Source of the DNA: Pseudomonas monteilii
GTDB lineage: Bacteria > Pseudomonadota > Gammaproteobacteria > Pseudomonadales > Pseudomonadaceae
Length of the DNA: 64,000 nucleotides
Assembly: GCA_001534745.1 (NCBI GenBank)
Contig: CP013997.1
Span: 4,030,001 to 4,094,000, forward strand
Direction of reading: 5' to 3'
This document shows positions 14,366-25,016 of this stretch, piece after piece. A program made the translations under genes and the position numbers. Numbering within the stretch: the stretch's first letter is position 1; the number at the start of each line of letters is the position of its first letter. Below the pieces are notes generated by a model. The model was not told the DNA's origin. It worked only from the letters and a program-made list of their open reading frames with translations, and made no database searches.

Positions 14366-14393
14366 ATTCTACGCTGTCCTCGTTGTGTGTCAA
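14366..14393 (-). promoter_or_regulatory. rRNA promoter, proximal
   Basis: TTGACA (14393-14388) and TAGAAT (14371-14366) on the minus strand, 16-bp spacer. It is followed by a GC-rich discriminator (GCGCGCC) typical of stringently controlled rRNA promoters. It is the closest of three to 16S. Confidence 0.8.
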
Positions 14394-14475
14394 GCGTTTA
14401 TTTTGAAGTTTTTTTCGGGAAACCCTAACAACTTCAACCACTTGACTCGCTGCGATCTCTCGAAGCGGGAGGCGA

Positions 14476-14503
14476 ATCATACAGCGTTACAACCTGCTGT
14501 CAA
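14476..14503 (-). promoter_or_regulatory. rRNA promoter, middle
   Basis: TTGACA (14503-14498) and TATGAT (14481-14476) on the minus strand, 16-bp spacer. It lies 110 bp upstream of the proximal promoter, with a GC-rich segment (CGCCTCCCGC) after the -10 box. Confidence 0.75.
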
Positions 14504-14619
14504 CTGCCTTTTTTCACCGCTTCCGGTCAGGACCGAAGCCCTTCCAGTTTCGTTTCGATTCACGCAACCTGTTGATTAACAAGGCGTTTATCGTTCCGAC
14601 TGCGTTGGAAGTGGTGCGC

Positions 14620-14647
14620 ATTATAAGGGGATCTGAAACCCCGTCAA
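14620..14647 (-). promoter_or_regulatory. rRNA promoter, distal
   Basis: TTGACG (14647-14642) and TATAAT (14625-14620) on the minus strand, 16-bp spacer, with GCGCACC after the -10 box. It begins directly after the mmsA terminator hairpin. Confidence 0.7.
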
Positions 14648-14683
14648 CCGTTAATTTCAAAAAACCTTCATTTCTTTGAAAGA

Positions 14684-14714
14684 CGCAGGAAAGCGCTCAT
14701 GACGCTTTCCTGCG
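14684..14714 (-). terminator. Hairpin after the bauA-mmsA operon
   Basis: A perfect 12-bp stem CGCAGGAAAGCG/CGCTTTCCTGCG with a 7-nt loop begins 8 bp after the mmsA stop. It is followed on the minus strand by a modest TCTTTC tract. It separates the catabolic operon from the rRNA promoters downstream. Confidence 0.75.
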
Positions 14715-14721
14715 CAACGCC

Positions 14722-16215
14722 TCACAGACTCGGGAAGGCGAACTGCGACGCTTCGTGGGTCTTGCGCTGCGGCCAGCGCTGAGTGATCGCCTTGCGCCGG
14801 GTATAGAAGCGCACGCCATCGGGACCATAGGCATGCAGGTCGCCGAACAGCGAGCGCTTCCAGCCACCGAAGCTGTGGTAGGACACCGGCACCGGCAGCG
14901 GTACGTTCACCCCGACCATGCCCACCTCGACCTCATCGCAGAACAACCGCGCCGCTTCACCGTCACGGGTGAAGATACAGGTGCCGTTGCCGTACTCATG
15001 GGCATTGATCAGCTGCAGCGCCTCTTCCAGGCTGCCTACGCGCACCACGCACAGCACCGGTCCGAAGATCTCTTCTTTATAGATACGCATCTTGGGGGTC
15101 ACCCCGTCGAACAGCGTCCCGCCGACGAAGTACCCCTCTTCGTGCCCCGCCACACGATAGCCACGCCCGTCCACCACCAGTTGCGCCCCGGCGGCCACCC
15201 CCTCATCGATGTAGCCGACGACCTTGTCGCGCGCCGCAGCGGTCACCAGCGGCCCCATGTCCAGGCCACAGGCGGTTCCGGCCCCGATCTTCAGCGCCTT
15301 GATCTGCGGTTCGAGCTTGGCGATCAGCGCATCGGCGATCGCATCCCCGACACAAACCGCCACCGAGATGGCCATGCAGCGCTCGCCACAGGACCCGTAG
15401 GCCGCCCCCATCAAGGCACTGACGGCGTTGTCCAGTTCGGCGTCGGGCATCAGCACTGCATGGTTCTTCGCCCCGCCCAGTGCCTGTACCCGTTTGCCGC
15501 GACGCGTGCCCTCGGCATAGATGTACTCGGCGATGGGCGTCGAACCGACGAAGCTCAAGGCTTTCACCTCGGGCGCCTCGATCAGCGCATCGACCGCGTC
15601 CTTGTCGCCATGGACCACGCTGAGGATGCCCTTGGGCAGCCCGGCCTCCTCCAACAGACGTGCGATATACAGCGTCGAGCTGGGATCGCGCTCCGACGGC
15701 TTGAGGATGAAGGCATTGCCACACACGATGGCCAAGGGGTACATCCACAGCGGCACCATCGCCGGGAAGTTGAACGGCGTGATCCCGGCGACGATGCCCA
15801 GTGGCTGGAAGTCGGACCAGGCATCGATGTTCGGCCCCACGTTGCGGCTGTACTCGCCCTTGAGGATCTCCGGTGCTGCGCAGGCGAACTCCACGTTCTC
15901 GATACCGCGCTTGAGCTCGCCGGCGGCATCTTCGAGGGTCTTGCCATGTTCGGTGCTGATCAACTGCGCGATGGCCGCCTCGTGCTGCTCGAGCAATTGC
16001 TTGAAGCGGAACATCACCTGCGCGCGCTTGGCGGCAGGTGTATTGCGCCAGGCCGGGAAGGCGGCCTTGGCGGCGTCGATCGCCTGCTGCACGGTCGCGC
16101 GATCGGCCAGTTCGACCTGGCCGATGACCTGGCCGGTGGACGGATTGAAAAGATCGGCGGTGCGCCCGCCGTGGGAAACCAGCTCACCGTTGATCAGGTG
16201 CTGAACAGTGCTCAT
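14722..16215 (-). CDS. CoA-acylating (methyl)malonate-semialdehyde dehydrogenase
   Basis: Oxidises malonate semialdehyde (3-oxopropanoate) or methylmalonate semialdehyde with NAD+ and CoA to acetyl-CoA or propionyl-CoA plus CO2. The 497-residue product has the aldehyde dehydrogenase fold with ITPFNFPAMVPLWM (MmsA type). The catalytic cysteine is in YGSCGERCMA (about residue 285), and the HSFGGWKRSLFGD segment is near the end. Clustering 66 bp downstream of the omega-amino-acid transaminase, which makes malonate semialdehyde from beta-alanine, argues that its main job is beta-alanine breakdown. It would then be bauC-like in role although mmsA-like in sequence. Confidence 0.93.
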   Translation of the reverse strand: MSTVQHLINGELVSHGGRTADLFNPSTGQVIGQVELADRATVQQAIDAAKAAFPAWRNTPAAKRAQVMFRFKQLLEQHEAAIAQLISTEHGKTLEDAAGELKRGIENVEFACAAPEILKGEYSRNVGPNIDAWSDFQPLGIVAGITPFNFPAMVPLWMYPLAIVCGNAFILKPSERDPSSTLYIARLLEEAGLPKGILSVVHGDKDAVDALIEAPEVKALSFVGSTPIAEYIYAEGTRRGKRVQALGGAKNHAVLMPDAELDNAVSALMGAAYGSCGERCMAISVAVCVGDAIADALIAKLEPQIKALKIGAGTACGLDMGPLVTAAARDKVVGYIDEGVAAGAQLVVDGRGYRVAGHEEGYFVGGTLFDGVTPKMRIYKEEIFGPVLCVVRVGSLEEALQLINAHEYGNGTCIFTRDGEAARLFCDEVEVGMVGVNVPLPVPVSYHSFGGWKRSLFGDLHAYGPDGVRFYTRRKAITQRWPQRKTHEASQFAFPSL

Positions 16216-16281
16216 GCAAGACTCCAGTCAGAAAAGGGACGGCGGGCGTCGCGACGACGCCCGCGCGTGGCATTCAGGCGG

Positions 16282-17628
<1,347 letters not shown>

Positions 17629-17743
17629 CAGGGGGCCTCGCGGATTCGTTCAGCGATGGGGTGTTGTTGCAGCCACGGTGGCACGCGGATAAAGTTCGGA
17701 AAACCCCTCGCTTCTAACCTTCAGTCAGGCGTTCACTAAACAG

Positions 17744-18661
17744 ATGAGCCGTCGCCCCGACGTGCTGGCCCAGGTCAGCGACTTCGATATCCGTCTGCTG
17801 AAGATCTACCGCAGCGTGGTCGAATGTGGCGGGTTCTCCGCCGCCGAGAACGTGCTGGGCATCGGCCGTTCAGCCATCAGCCAGCACATGAACGACCTGG
17901 AACAGCGCCTGGGCCTGCGTCTGTGCCAACGAGGCCGGGCCGGATTCTCCCTGACCGAGGAAGGTCGCGAGGTCTATCAGTCGTCCCTGCAACTGCTGGC
18001 GGCCCTGGAAACCTTCCGCACCGAGGTCAACGGCCTGCACCAGCATTTGCGCGGCGAACTGAACATTGGCCTCACCGACAACCTGGTCACGCTGCCGCAC
18101 ATGCGCATCACCCATGCCCTGGCCGAACTCAAGGACCGCGGCCCGGACGTGCACATACAGATCCGCATGATCCCGCCCAGCGAAGTCGAACAAGGGGTGC
18201 TCGCCGGCAGTCTGCACGTAGGCGTGGTGCCCCAGACCCATCCGCTCGCCGGGCTGGACTACCAGCCGTTGTACAGCGAGCGCTCATTGCTGTACTGCGC
18301 CGTGGGCCACCCGCTGTTCTATGCCGACGATGCCCAGATCGACGATGCCCGACTCGAGGCCCAGGATGCCGTGGCGCCGACCTTCCGGCTGCCGGCGGAG
18401 ATCCAGGCGTGCTACCAGGCCTTGCGCTGCACGGCCAGTGCCTCGGATCGCGAGGGCATGGCCTTCCTGATTCTCACGGGGCGGTACATCGGCTACCTGC
18501 CCGAACATTACGCCGACACCTGGGTCAGGGAAGGACGCCTGCGCGCGCTCAAGTCAGCCTCGCGTTTCCATGACCTGAACCTGTGCTGGGTCACCCGCAA
18601 GGGACGGCGCCCGAACCTGGTCGTGGAAAGCTTCCTCGAACGTCTGGCGGCGACACGCTAA
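17744..18661 (+). CDS. bauR: LysR-type regulator, probable activator of the bauA operon
   Basis: 305-residue LysR family protein. The N-terminal winged helix-turn-helix is at about residues 18-77 (GFSAAENVLGIGRSAISQHMNDLEQRLG), followed by a substrate-binding effector domain. Divergent placement next to bauA across a 115-bp control region is the classical arrangement for a LysR regulator and its target, so beta-alanine-responsive control is inferred. The symbol is assigned by context and by analogy with the Pseudomonas bau locus. The start ATG at 17744 gives a normal family length. Confidence 0.85.
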   Translation: MSRRPDVLAQVSDFDIRLLKIYRSVVECGGFSAAENVLGIGRSAISQHMNDLEQRLGLRLCQRGRAGFSLTEEGREVYQSSLQLLAALETFRTEVNGLHQHLRGELNIGLTDNLVTLPHMRITHALAELKDRGPDVHIQIRMIPPSEVEQGVLAGSLHVGVVPQTHPLAGLDYQPLYSERSLLYCAVGHPLFYADDAQIDDARLEAQDAVAPTFRLPAEIQACYQALRCTASASDREGMAFLILTGRYIGYLPEHYADTWVREGRLRALKSASRFHDLNLCWVTRKGRRPNLVVESFLERLAATR

Positions 18662-18731
18662 AACTTGTCACATCGCCTCAGGCAGGTACTCTGTCCCCTC
18701 GTCATCCGCACCTTTCGTAGGGAAGCGCTCA

Positions 18732-19394
18732 ATGAGTCTAGAAGTGCCCGCGCACCGCGCCTCTCCTTCCGGCAAACCGGCCGGACGCATCCGCCAGAAG
18801 AACGAGCAGGCCATCCTCCAGGCCGCCGAGGACGAGTTCGCGCGCCATGGGTTCAAGGGCACCAGCATGAACACCATCGCGACCAAGGCCGGCCTGCCCA
18901 AGGCCAACCTGCACTACTACTTCACCAACAAGCTGGGCCTGTACGTCGCCGTGCTGAGCAACATCCTCGACCTGTGGGACAGCACCTTCAACACCCTGAC
19001 CGTCGATGACGACCCAGGCGAGGCCCTGACGCGCTACATCCGCGCCAAGATGGACTTCTCCCGACGCAACCCCAAGGCTTCGCGGATCTTCGCCATGGAA
19101 GTGATCAGCGGCGGGCAACGGCTGGGCGACTATTTCAGCGCCGACTACCGCCAGTGGTTCCAGGGGCGCGCCCGGGTTTTCCAGGCCTGGATCGAGGCCG
19201 GCAAGATGGACCCGGTCGACCCGGTCCAACTGATCTTCCTGATCTGGAGCAGCACCCAGCACTATGCGGACTTCGCCACCCAGATCTGCCAGGTCACCGA
19301 GCGCAAGCGCCTGACCAAGCAGGACATGCAGCTGGCCAGCGACAACCTGGTCCATATCATCCTCAAAGGGTGTGGAATCACCCCGCCCGTGTGA
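18732..19394 (+). CDS. TetR-family regulator, RutR-like
   Basis: 220-residue TetR protein. The HTH domain is in the first 80 residues (AEDEFARHGFKGTSMNTIATKAGLPKANLHYYF). The C-terminal half is of the RutR type (RNPKASRIFAMEVISGG, LIFLIWSSTQHYADFATQ). E. coli RutR senses uracil and thymine and controls pyrimidine breakdown, whose end product is beta-alanine. Its position 70 bp after the beta-alanine regulator is therefore suggestive, but the ligand here is unknown. It is followed 9 bp later by the YigZ gene and probably co-transcribed with it. Confidence 0.88.
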   Translation: MSLEVPAHRASPSGKPAGRIRQKNEQAILQAAEDEFARHGFKGTSMNTIATKAGLPKANLHYYFTNKLGLYVAVLSNILDLWDSTFNTLTVDDDPGEALTRYIRAKMDFSRRNPKASRIFAMEVISGGQRLGDYFSADYRQWFQGRARVFQAWIEAGKMDPVDPVQLIFLIWSSTQHYADFATQICQVTERKRLTKQDMQLASDNLVHIILKGCGITPPV

Positions 19395-19403
19395 CGTGAG
19401 CCT

Positions 19404-19991
19404 ATGCCTTCTACCCTGCTCGACCTCTGCGAGTTTCGCGAGGAAATCCGCAAGAGTCGCTTCATCACCCTGGCCGCGCCGATCACCTCGGTGGAGGACG
19501 CCGTGCGCTTCTTCGACCGTCACGCCGACCCTGCCGCCACGCACAATTGCTGGGCCTGGAAGCTGGGCGACCAATACCGCAGCAACGACGACGGTGAGCC
19601 AGGAGGCACCGCCGGGCGGCCCATCCTGGCGGCGATCGAGGCCCAGGACTGCGACCAGGTCGCGGTGCTGGTGATCCGCTGGTACGGCGGCATCCAACTG
19701 GGCACGGGCGGACTGGCACGAGCCTATGGAGGTGGCGCCAACAAATGCCTGCAACAGGCACCCAAACGGGTGTTGGTGCAACGCGACACGTTCACCTGCA
19801 CCTGCGCGTTCGGTGAGCTGGCCCTGCTCAAGCTGCGCCTGGCTGACGTCGATGGGCTGGTGGTCGATGAGCAGTTCACCGCCAACGGCGTCGATCTGCA
19901 CCTGGCCCTCAGTGCGGACCGGGCCAAGCATCTGCAACGACAGCTGGCAGACCTGAGTCGCGGTCGCATTCAACTCATGCCGCTGGAATAA
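19404..19991 (+). CDS. YigZ/IMPACT family protein
   Basis: 195-residue protein of the UPF0029 (IMPACT/YigZ) family. The N-terminal domain has the signature NDDGEPGGTAGRPIL and RWYGGIQLGTGGLARAYGG (about residues 60-110), with a shorter C-terminal DUF1949-like domain. The eukaryotic relative IMPACT regulates translation; the bacterial role is not settled. It starts 9 bp after the TetR gene. Confidence 0.9.
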   Translation: MPSTLLDLCEFREEIRKSRFITLAAPITSVEDAVRFFDRHADPAATHNCWAWKLGDQYRSNDDGEPGGTAGRPILAAIEAQDCDQVAVLVIRWYGGIQLGTGGLARAYGGGANKCLQQAPKRVLVQRDTFTCTCAFGELALLKLRLADVDGLVVDEQFTANGVDLHLALSADRAKHLQRQLADLSRGRIQLMPLE

Positions 19992-20348
19992 GTTGCTCAC
20001 ATCCGCTGTGGGCCGCCTTGTGGATAAGCTTGGGGCATACCCCTACACCCCAGGAACGGCGAGGCCTGCAGAGGATTGATCAATTTTTGATCGGACGCCT
20101 TTTGCTGGCTGTGGAAACGGTGTCGACGGTTTTCATCCACAGCCTGATGCCCGTTCACGCGCCAGCAGACCCCGAATTTCACACAATTACTGTGGACCAG
20201 CCTGTGGATAACCCGTGCGTGCCTGCGCAAGCGCGTGGTGGGGCAAGGCGCGCAGACGATAGATCATTTTTCGTACAGCACCCTGACTGACCGGGCGTTG
20301 CGACCTGGCGTATGCTGAGGGCTTTCCCTTCATCGACTAGGAGTTCTC
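19992..20348. other. Intergenic block with a cluster of DnaA-box-like 9-mers
   Basis: This 357-bp stretch has no convincing gene. It contains two perfect DnaA boxes (TGTGGATAA, i.e. TTATCCACA on the minus strand, at 20019-20027 and 20203-20211). Three near matches occur at 20110-20118 (TGTGGAAAC), 20133-20141 (TCATCCACA, plus strand) and 20191-20199 (TGTGGACCA). Between them is an AT-rich segment with TTGATCAA and another GATC site (about 20077-20093). The last 60 bp should contain the promoter of the SDR gene. See findings. Confidence 0.6.
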
Positions 20349-21035
20349 ATGAGCGCATCCAAAACCGCGCTGGTCATCGGCGCCTCCCGTGGCCTGGGCT
20401 TGGGCCTGGTCCAGCGGCTACACGAGCAGGGCTGGAACGTCATCGCCACCGTGCGTGATCCGGCCAAGGCCACGGCGCTGCACGCGCTGGCGGGCGTACG
20501 GGTCGAAGCCCTGGAGATGAACGATGCGTCACAGCTCGATGCGCTCGGACAACGCCTCGAGGGCGAGGTGCTCGACCTGCTGTTCGTCAACGCCGGTGTC
20601 ATGGGCCCCCTGCCCCAGTCTGCCGACACCATTCACCTCGAGCAGGTCGGCGAGCTGTTCATGACCAATGCGGTCTCGCCCATTCGCGTCGCCCGCCGCC
20701 TGGTCGATCAGGTGCGCCCCGGTACGGGGGTGGTGGCCTTCATGAGTTCGGGCCTGGGCAGCGTGGCCAGCCCGGATGCGGGTGAGATCTGCTTGTACAA
20801 AGCCAGCAAGGCTGCGCTCAACTCGATGATCAACAGCTTCGTGGTGGCGTTGCAACGCCCGGACCTCTGCGTGCTGGCCATGCACCCTGGCTGGGTCCGT
20901 ACCGAAATGGGCGGGGAAAACGCCGAGATCGACGTGCTGACCAGTACCCAGGGGATCCTCGCGCAGGTCGAGGCCCAGGCCGGTCACGGTGGGCTTCGCT
21001 TCCTGGACTACGCCGGCAGGACCCTGCCCTGGTAA
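20349..21035 (+). CDS. Short-chain dehydrogenase/reductase
   Basis: 228-residue SDR of unknown substrate. The NAD(P)-binding glycine motif is GASRGLGLG (residues 11-19), the NAG motif is NAGVMG, and the catalytic YKASK is near residue 145. The post-catalytic segment is HPGWVRTEMGG. The R at position 14 and the arginine in TVRDPAK suggest NADP preference. It resembles the C-factor-like subgroup. It has a good Shine-Dalgarno (AGGAG) and stands alone, followed by add on the same strand 121 bp later. Confidence 0.88.
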   Translation: MSASKTALVIGASRGLGLGLVQRLHEQGWNVIATVRDPAKATALHALAGVRVEALEMNDASQLDALGQRLEGEVLDLLFVNAGVMGPLPQSADTIHLEQVGELFMTNAVSPIRVARRLVDQVRPGTGVVAFMSSGLGSVASPDAGEICLYKASKAALNSMINSFVVALQRPDLCVLAMHPGWVRTEMGGENAEIDVLTSTQGILAQVEAQAGHGGLRFLDYAGRTLPW

Positions 21036-21138
21036 CCGTCCCGCCTCGCGCGCGGCGGGCCTGAGGCACGGCCTTGGCGTCACTCGGTCGACTCGCCCCC
21101 CGCGCCAGGGCTGGACCTGTACAATGCTCGATTGTTAG

Positions 21139-22107
<969 letters not shown>

Positions 22108-22129
22108 GACGTCGGTCTCTTCAGGTCGA

Positions 22130-22160
22130 CGCGAAGCGTACCGGTTGCGTACGCTTCGCG
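22130..22160. terminator. Hairpin between convergent genes
   Basis: A perfect 11-bp inverted repeat CGCGAAGCGTA/TACGCTTCGCG with a 9-nt loop lies between the deaminase stop and the ArsR-like stop. It has no T tract, so factor-independent termination is uncertain. Its position suits a bidirectional terminator or mRNA 3'-end protector. Confidence 0.5.
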
Positions 22161-22191
22161 CCGATCGGGGGTCGAGGCGGTGCTGACTCAG

Positions 22192-22905
22192 CTAACCGAC
22201 CTGCCAGGTCGGCAGGCACGCGATCTGATTGATCTGTTGCAAGCCAAAGGCCGAGATACGCAGCGCCCGCGACTGCTCATGTTCACGGATCCAGCCCGAT
22301 TGCATGAACAGCTTGAAGAACGCCTGCCCCAGGCTACCCCCGAGGTGCGGTCGCTGATCGCTCCACTCGCAGCAATGACAGATCACGCAGTCACGCTGCG
22401 CCCCCGGTGCCAGGGCATCGATGAACACGCCGATCGCAGCCATCTGCTGGCGCCCTTCCAGGCTGACACGCTGCTGTGGCTCCTGACCCTCCAGCCAGTT
22501 CGCCAGTACCAGACGGTCATACAGGTCGGCAGCCAGCTTCCCCCCAAGGTGCTCGCCGCACCGCCGCGCCTGACGCATCGACACAGGAATGTCCAATGGC
22601 AGACGCTGGACGGGTTTGCCTGGGGCATCACCGATGCGAACACTGGCCATGGCTTCCACCGCCATGCCAACCTCGGGCGTGGCCAGGCGGAAATAACGTT
22701 TGCGGCCACGGGTTTCCGGCCGCACCAACCCTCCCGTGGACAGCAGCGACAGGTGGGCGCAGACCGACGATGCGGTCAAACCGGTCATTGCGGCCAATTC
22801 CTCGGCCGGTCGCGCGACACCGTCGATCAGCGCCCACAACATGGCGCTACGCTTGGGATCGGCCATCAAACTGGCGATCTGGCTGATACTGCTGACAGCT
22901 TTCAT
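22192..22905 (-). CDS. ArsR-family helix-turn-helix regulator
   Basis: 237-residue regulator with an N-terminal ArsR-type winged helix (SISQIASLMADPKRSAMLWALIDG, LTASSVCAHLSLLSTGGLV, RGRKRYFRLA). A longer C-terminal part contains a Cys cluster (DCVICHCCEW). I use the ATG at 22905 because the winged helix then starts near residue 3; the frame is open to 22992. It lies 497 bp downstream of the Bcr/CflA transporter on the same strand and may control it. The effector is unknown. Confidence 0.82.
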   Translation of the reverse strand: MKAVSSISQIASLMADPKRSAMLWALIDGVARPAEELAAMTGLTASSVCAHLSLLSTGGLVRPETRGRKRYFRLATPEVGMAVEAMASVRIGDAPGKPVQRLPLDIPVSMRQARRCGEHLGGKLAADLYDRLVLANWLEGQEPQQRVSLEGRQQMAAIGVFIDALAPGAQRDCVICHCCEWSDQRPHLGGSLGQAFFKLFMQSGWIREHEQSRALRISAFGLQQINQIACLPTWQVG

Positions 22906-23402
22906 CTTTCGGGTACTCCCTGCGTCATCTGTCTGATAGCGGAACATCAGCCAGGCTTGGCGGGCGCCTCGGACAATCACCAGGTCGCGCAAGGTACGAA
23001 CACGTCAGAACGGCATGACCCGTGCCAGGCTGCCCCACGTTGCCGCGCACTGCGCCCTGGCAGGGAAGCGTCTCTCGCTGGCACTGGCTGCCGGGAGCAG
23101 TATAAGCGGCGACTTCACGGGCGCCGCTGATCTGAAACGGGTCGAGCACACGGCAGAGGGCCAGGGTCGCCCAGGTTGCTGGATCCCATCGCAAGCGCGT
23201 GACCAATTAGTCAGACCATGCGCGTGATGCCGCGCCCAGTCCTTGCCAGTTCGCGCACGCTGGCGGCAGTCGCCGAGGCAGCACCAGCAAGCAGATGCCC
23301 ACGTCGAGCTTCCCCAGGTATGGCAGAAGAATAGGAAATTTCCCTATCCAGCAAGTTGTGTCAAAGGCTCACATCCTTACGGACCGAAGAGGCATCCGTC
23401 GC
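22906..23402. other. Intergenic region between the transporter and ArsR genes
   Basis: No convincing coding frame in 497 bp; the open frames here lack start context and any recognisable domain. The only distinct structure is a palindrome GGAAATTTCC (23334-23343) inside ATAGG...CCCTAT, which could be a protein-binding site. The promoter of the ArsR-like gene must lie in the 22.9-23.1 kb part, but I cannot pick one with confidence. Confidence 0.5.
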
Positions 23403-24578
23403 TCACACAGCACGCGCGGCGCGGCGCGCCAATGCCGCCATGATGACCACCGCGACACCACACAGGCTGATGACCAGGGCCATGGGCACCGCGCTGCCAT
23501 CGTGCAGCACGCCCACCAACGCCGCCGCACCGGACGCCACGCTGAACTGCATGCAGCCCATCAAGGCCGACGCGCTGCCGGCACGTGCGCCTTGCCCGGC
23601 CATCGCGCAGGCCGACGCGTTAGGTGCGATGCACCCCAGGCTGGCGATGCAGACGAACAGGGGCACGAGCAGAGGCCACAGCGCTGCAGGTCGCAACGTG
23701 GCCACCAGCAGCAAGGTGAGCGCCGCAGCCACATACACCCAGACGGCACGCCCCAGCAGGACGGCCGGGCCACGCCGCGCCAAAAGACGTGCGTTGACCT
23801 GAGCGACGAGGATGAAGCCTGCGGCGTTGATCCCGAACAGCCAGCCATAATGCTCGGCCGGCACGCCATAGAGCTTGATGAACACGAACGGCGAGCCGGC
23901 GATGTAGGCGAACATGCCGGCGATGGCGATCCCCCCGGTCAACGCATGGCCCACGAAGGCACGATCACGCAACAGCCGCCCATACTGGCGCAGCGCGCCC
24001 GACAAGGGCTGGCGCGGCAGATGCGCCGGCATGCTCTCGCCCAGGCCCAGGTAGACCGCCACCAGGCACAGTGCGCTGAACAGGCTCAGCACCAGGAAGA
24101 TCGACTGCCACCCGGACACGCTGACCAGCAACCCACCCAGCATGGGTGCCAGGATCGGCGCCAGCCCCATCACCAGCATCAGTTGCGAGAACACCTTGGC
24201 CGCATCGATCGGCTCACAACGGTCACTGACGATCGCCCGCGACAGCACCATCCCCGCGCATCCCCCCAGCGCCTGGACGAAGCGTGCAGCGATCAGGGCA
24301 TCCAGCGTCGGCGCAAAGGCGCACACCAGCGAAGCGATGACGAACAGCCCCACCCCGAACAGCAAGGGCAGCCGTCGCCCGAAACGGTCGGCGATCGGCC
24401 CGTAGGCCAGCTGCCCGATCGACAGGCCGAGGAAATAGGCCGCCAGCGTGGTCTGCACATGCTTTTCATCGGTGGCGAAGGCCTGGGCCATGGCCGGGAA
24501 AGCCGGCAGGTAAAAGTCGATCGCCAGGGGCCCGAACGCGCTCAGGGCCCCCAGGATCAAGATCATTCGAAGGTTCAT
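23403..24578 (-). CDS. Bcr/CflA-type MFS drug efflux transporter
   Basis: 391-residue, 12-helix major facilitator of the Bcr/CflA drug:H+ antiporter subfamily in the inner membrane. Signatures are DFYLPAFPAMAQ in helix 1, GQLAYGPIADRFGRR in the helix 2-3 loop, and RFVQALGGCAGMVLSRAIVSD in helix 4-5. It is alone on its transcript or co-transcribed with the distant ArsR-like gene. The substrate cannot be deduced. Confidence 0.92.
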   Translation of the reverse strand: MNLRMILILGALSAFGPLAIDFYLPAFPAMAQAFATDEKHVQTTLAAYFLGLSIGQLAYGPIADRFGRRLPLLFGVGLFVIASLVCAFAPTLDALIAARFVQALGGCAGMVLSRAIVSDRCEPIDAAKVFSQLMLVMGLAPILAPMLGGLLVSVSGWQSIFLVLSLFSALCLVAVYLGLGESMPAHLPRQPLSGALRQYGRLLRDRAFVGHALTGGIAIAGMFAYIAGSPFVFIKLYGVPAEHYGWLFGINAAGFILVAQVNARLLARRGPAVLLGRAVWVYVAAALTLLLVATLRPAALWPLLVPLFVCIASLGCIAPNASACAMAGQGARAGSASALMGCMQFSVASGAAALVGVLHDGSAVPMALVISLCGVAVVIMAALARRAARAV

Positions 24579-24586
24579 CCCATATC

Positions 24587-24600
24587 CTTAGCAGGCTAAG
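24587..24600. promoter_or_regulatory. Dyad over the transporter ribosome-binding region
   Basis: The inverted repeat CTTAGC-AG-GCTAAG lies 8 bp upstream of the transporter ATG and overlaps its weak Shine-Dalgarno (TAAGGA). It could be an operator or a small RNA stem. Prediction only. Confidence 0.35.
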
Positions 24601-24676
24601 CAATAGCGCAGTTTACCTGGCCTGCCTGCACTCGGCATGAAAACCTTGCCGAGTGGTCGGATACTTCGACACCCCG

Positions 24677-24874
24677 CTAGAGCGCCTTGACGTCATAGCC
24701 CTCTTCGGCGATGGCAGCGACGATCTGCTCGGTCGACAACTGACTGGTCACGTTCACCCGTGCGCTCGCCAGGTCCACCTCCACCACCGCCCCGGTGTCG
24801 TGCGCCTGCAGCGCGCGGGTCACGGCCTTGACGCAGTGGCCGCAGCTCATGCCGTGTACTTCGAACGTTTGCAT
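24677..24874 (-). CDS. copZ: CopZ-like copper chaperone
   Basis: 65-residue single HMA-domain protein binding Cu(I) through the MSCGHC motif (residues 9-14), expected to hand copper to the CopA ATPase. The ATG at 24874 has a strong AGGAGGG Shine-Dalgarno. A longer frame reaches upstream but lacks similarity. Its promoter at 24903-24933 has the CueR architecture, so it should be copper-induced together with copA, which is on the opposite strand. Confidence 0.93.
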   Translation of the reverse strand: MQTFEVHGMSCGHCVKAVTRALQAHDTGAVVEVDLASARVNVTSQLSTEQIVAAIAEEGYDVKAL

Positions 24875-24902
24875 GGTCTTCCCTCCTGTCGAAATGAACC
24901 CC

Positions 24903-24933
24903 AGTCTCGTGCTTGCCCCCATGGCAAGGTCAA
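24903..24933 (-). promoter_or_regulatory. CueR-type promoter of copZ
   Basis: On the minus strand TTGACC (24933-24928) and GAGACT (24908-24903) are separated by 19 bp. The overlong spacer is typical of MerR-family targets. The spacer holds the dyad ACCTTGCC...GGCAAG. It is nearly the same as the copA promoter at 25396-25426. Confidence 0.75.
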
Positions 24934-25016
24934 GCCCGTGCAGCGCCTGGCGCTGGAAATCTTGCCCCAGGTCGGCCAAGCTGCGCCTTTGCCAGGCGGT
25001 CGACAGGAGAGCCGTG

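Noticed and set aside
17629..17743. Possible sigma-54 promoter between bauA and bauR
   Set aside because: A TGGCAC occurs but there is no TTGC-type -12 element at the required spacing on either strand.
20018..20290. 90-codon frame in the DnaA-box gap
   Set aside because: No good start, no ribosome-binding site and no domain; its VDNP-like words come from the repeated TGTGGATAA boxes read in frame.
24653..25016. N-terminal extension of the frame carrying the secreted-protein remnant
   Set aside because: This part is antisense to copZ and its promoter; the true start is the ATG at 25017 in another frame.
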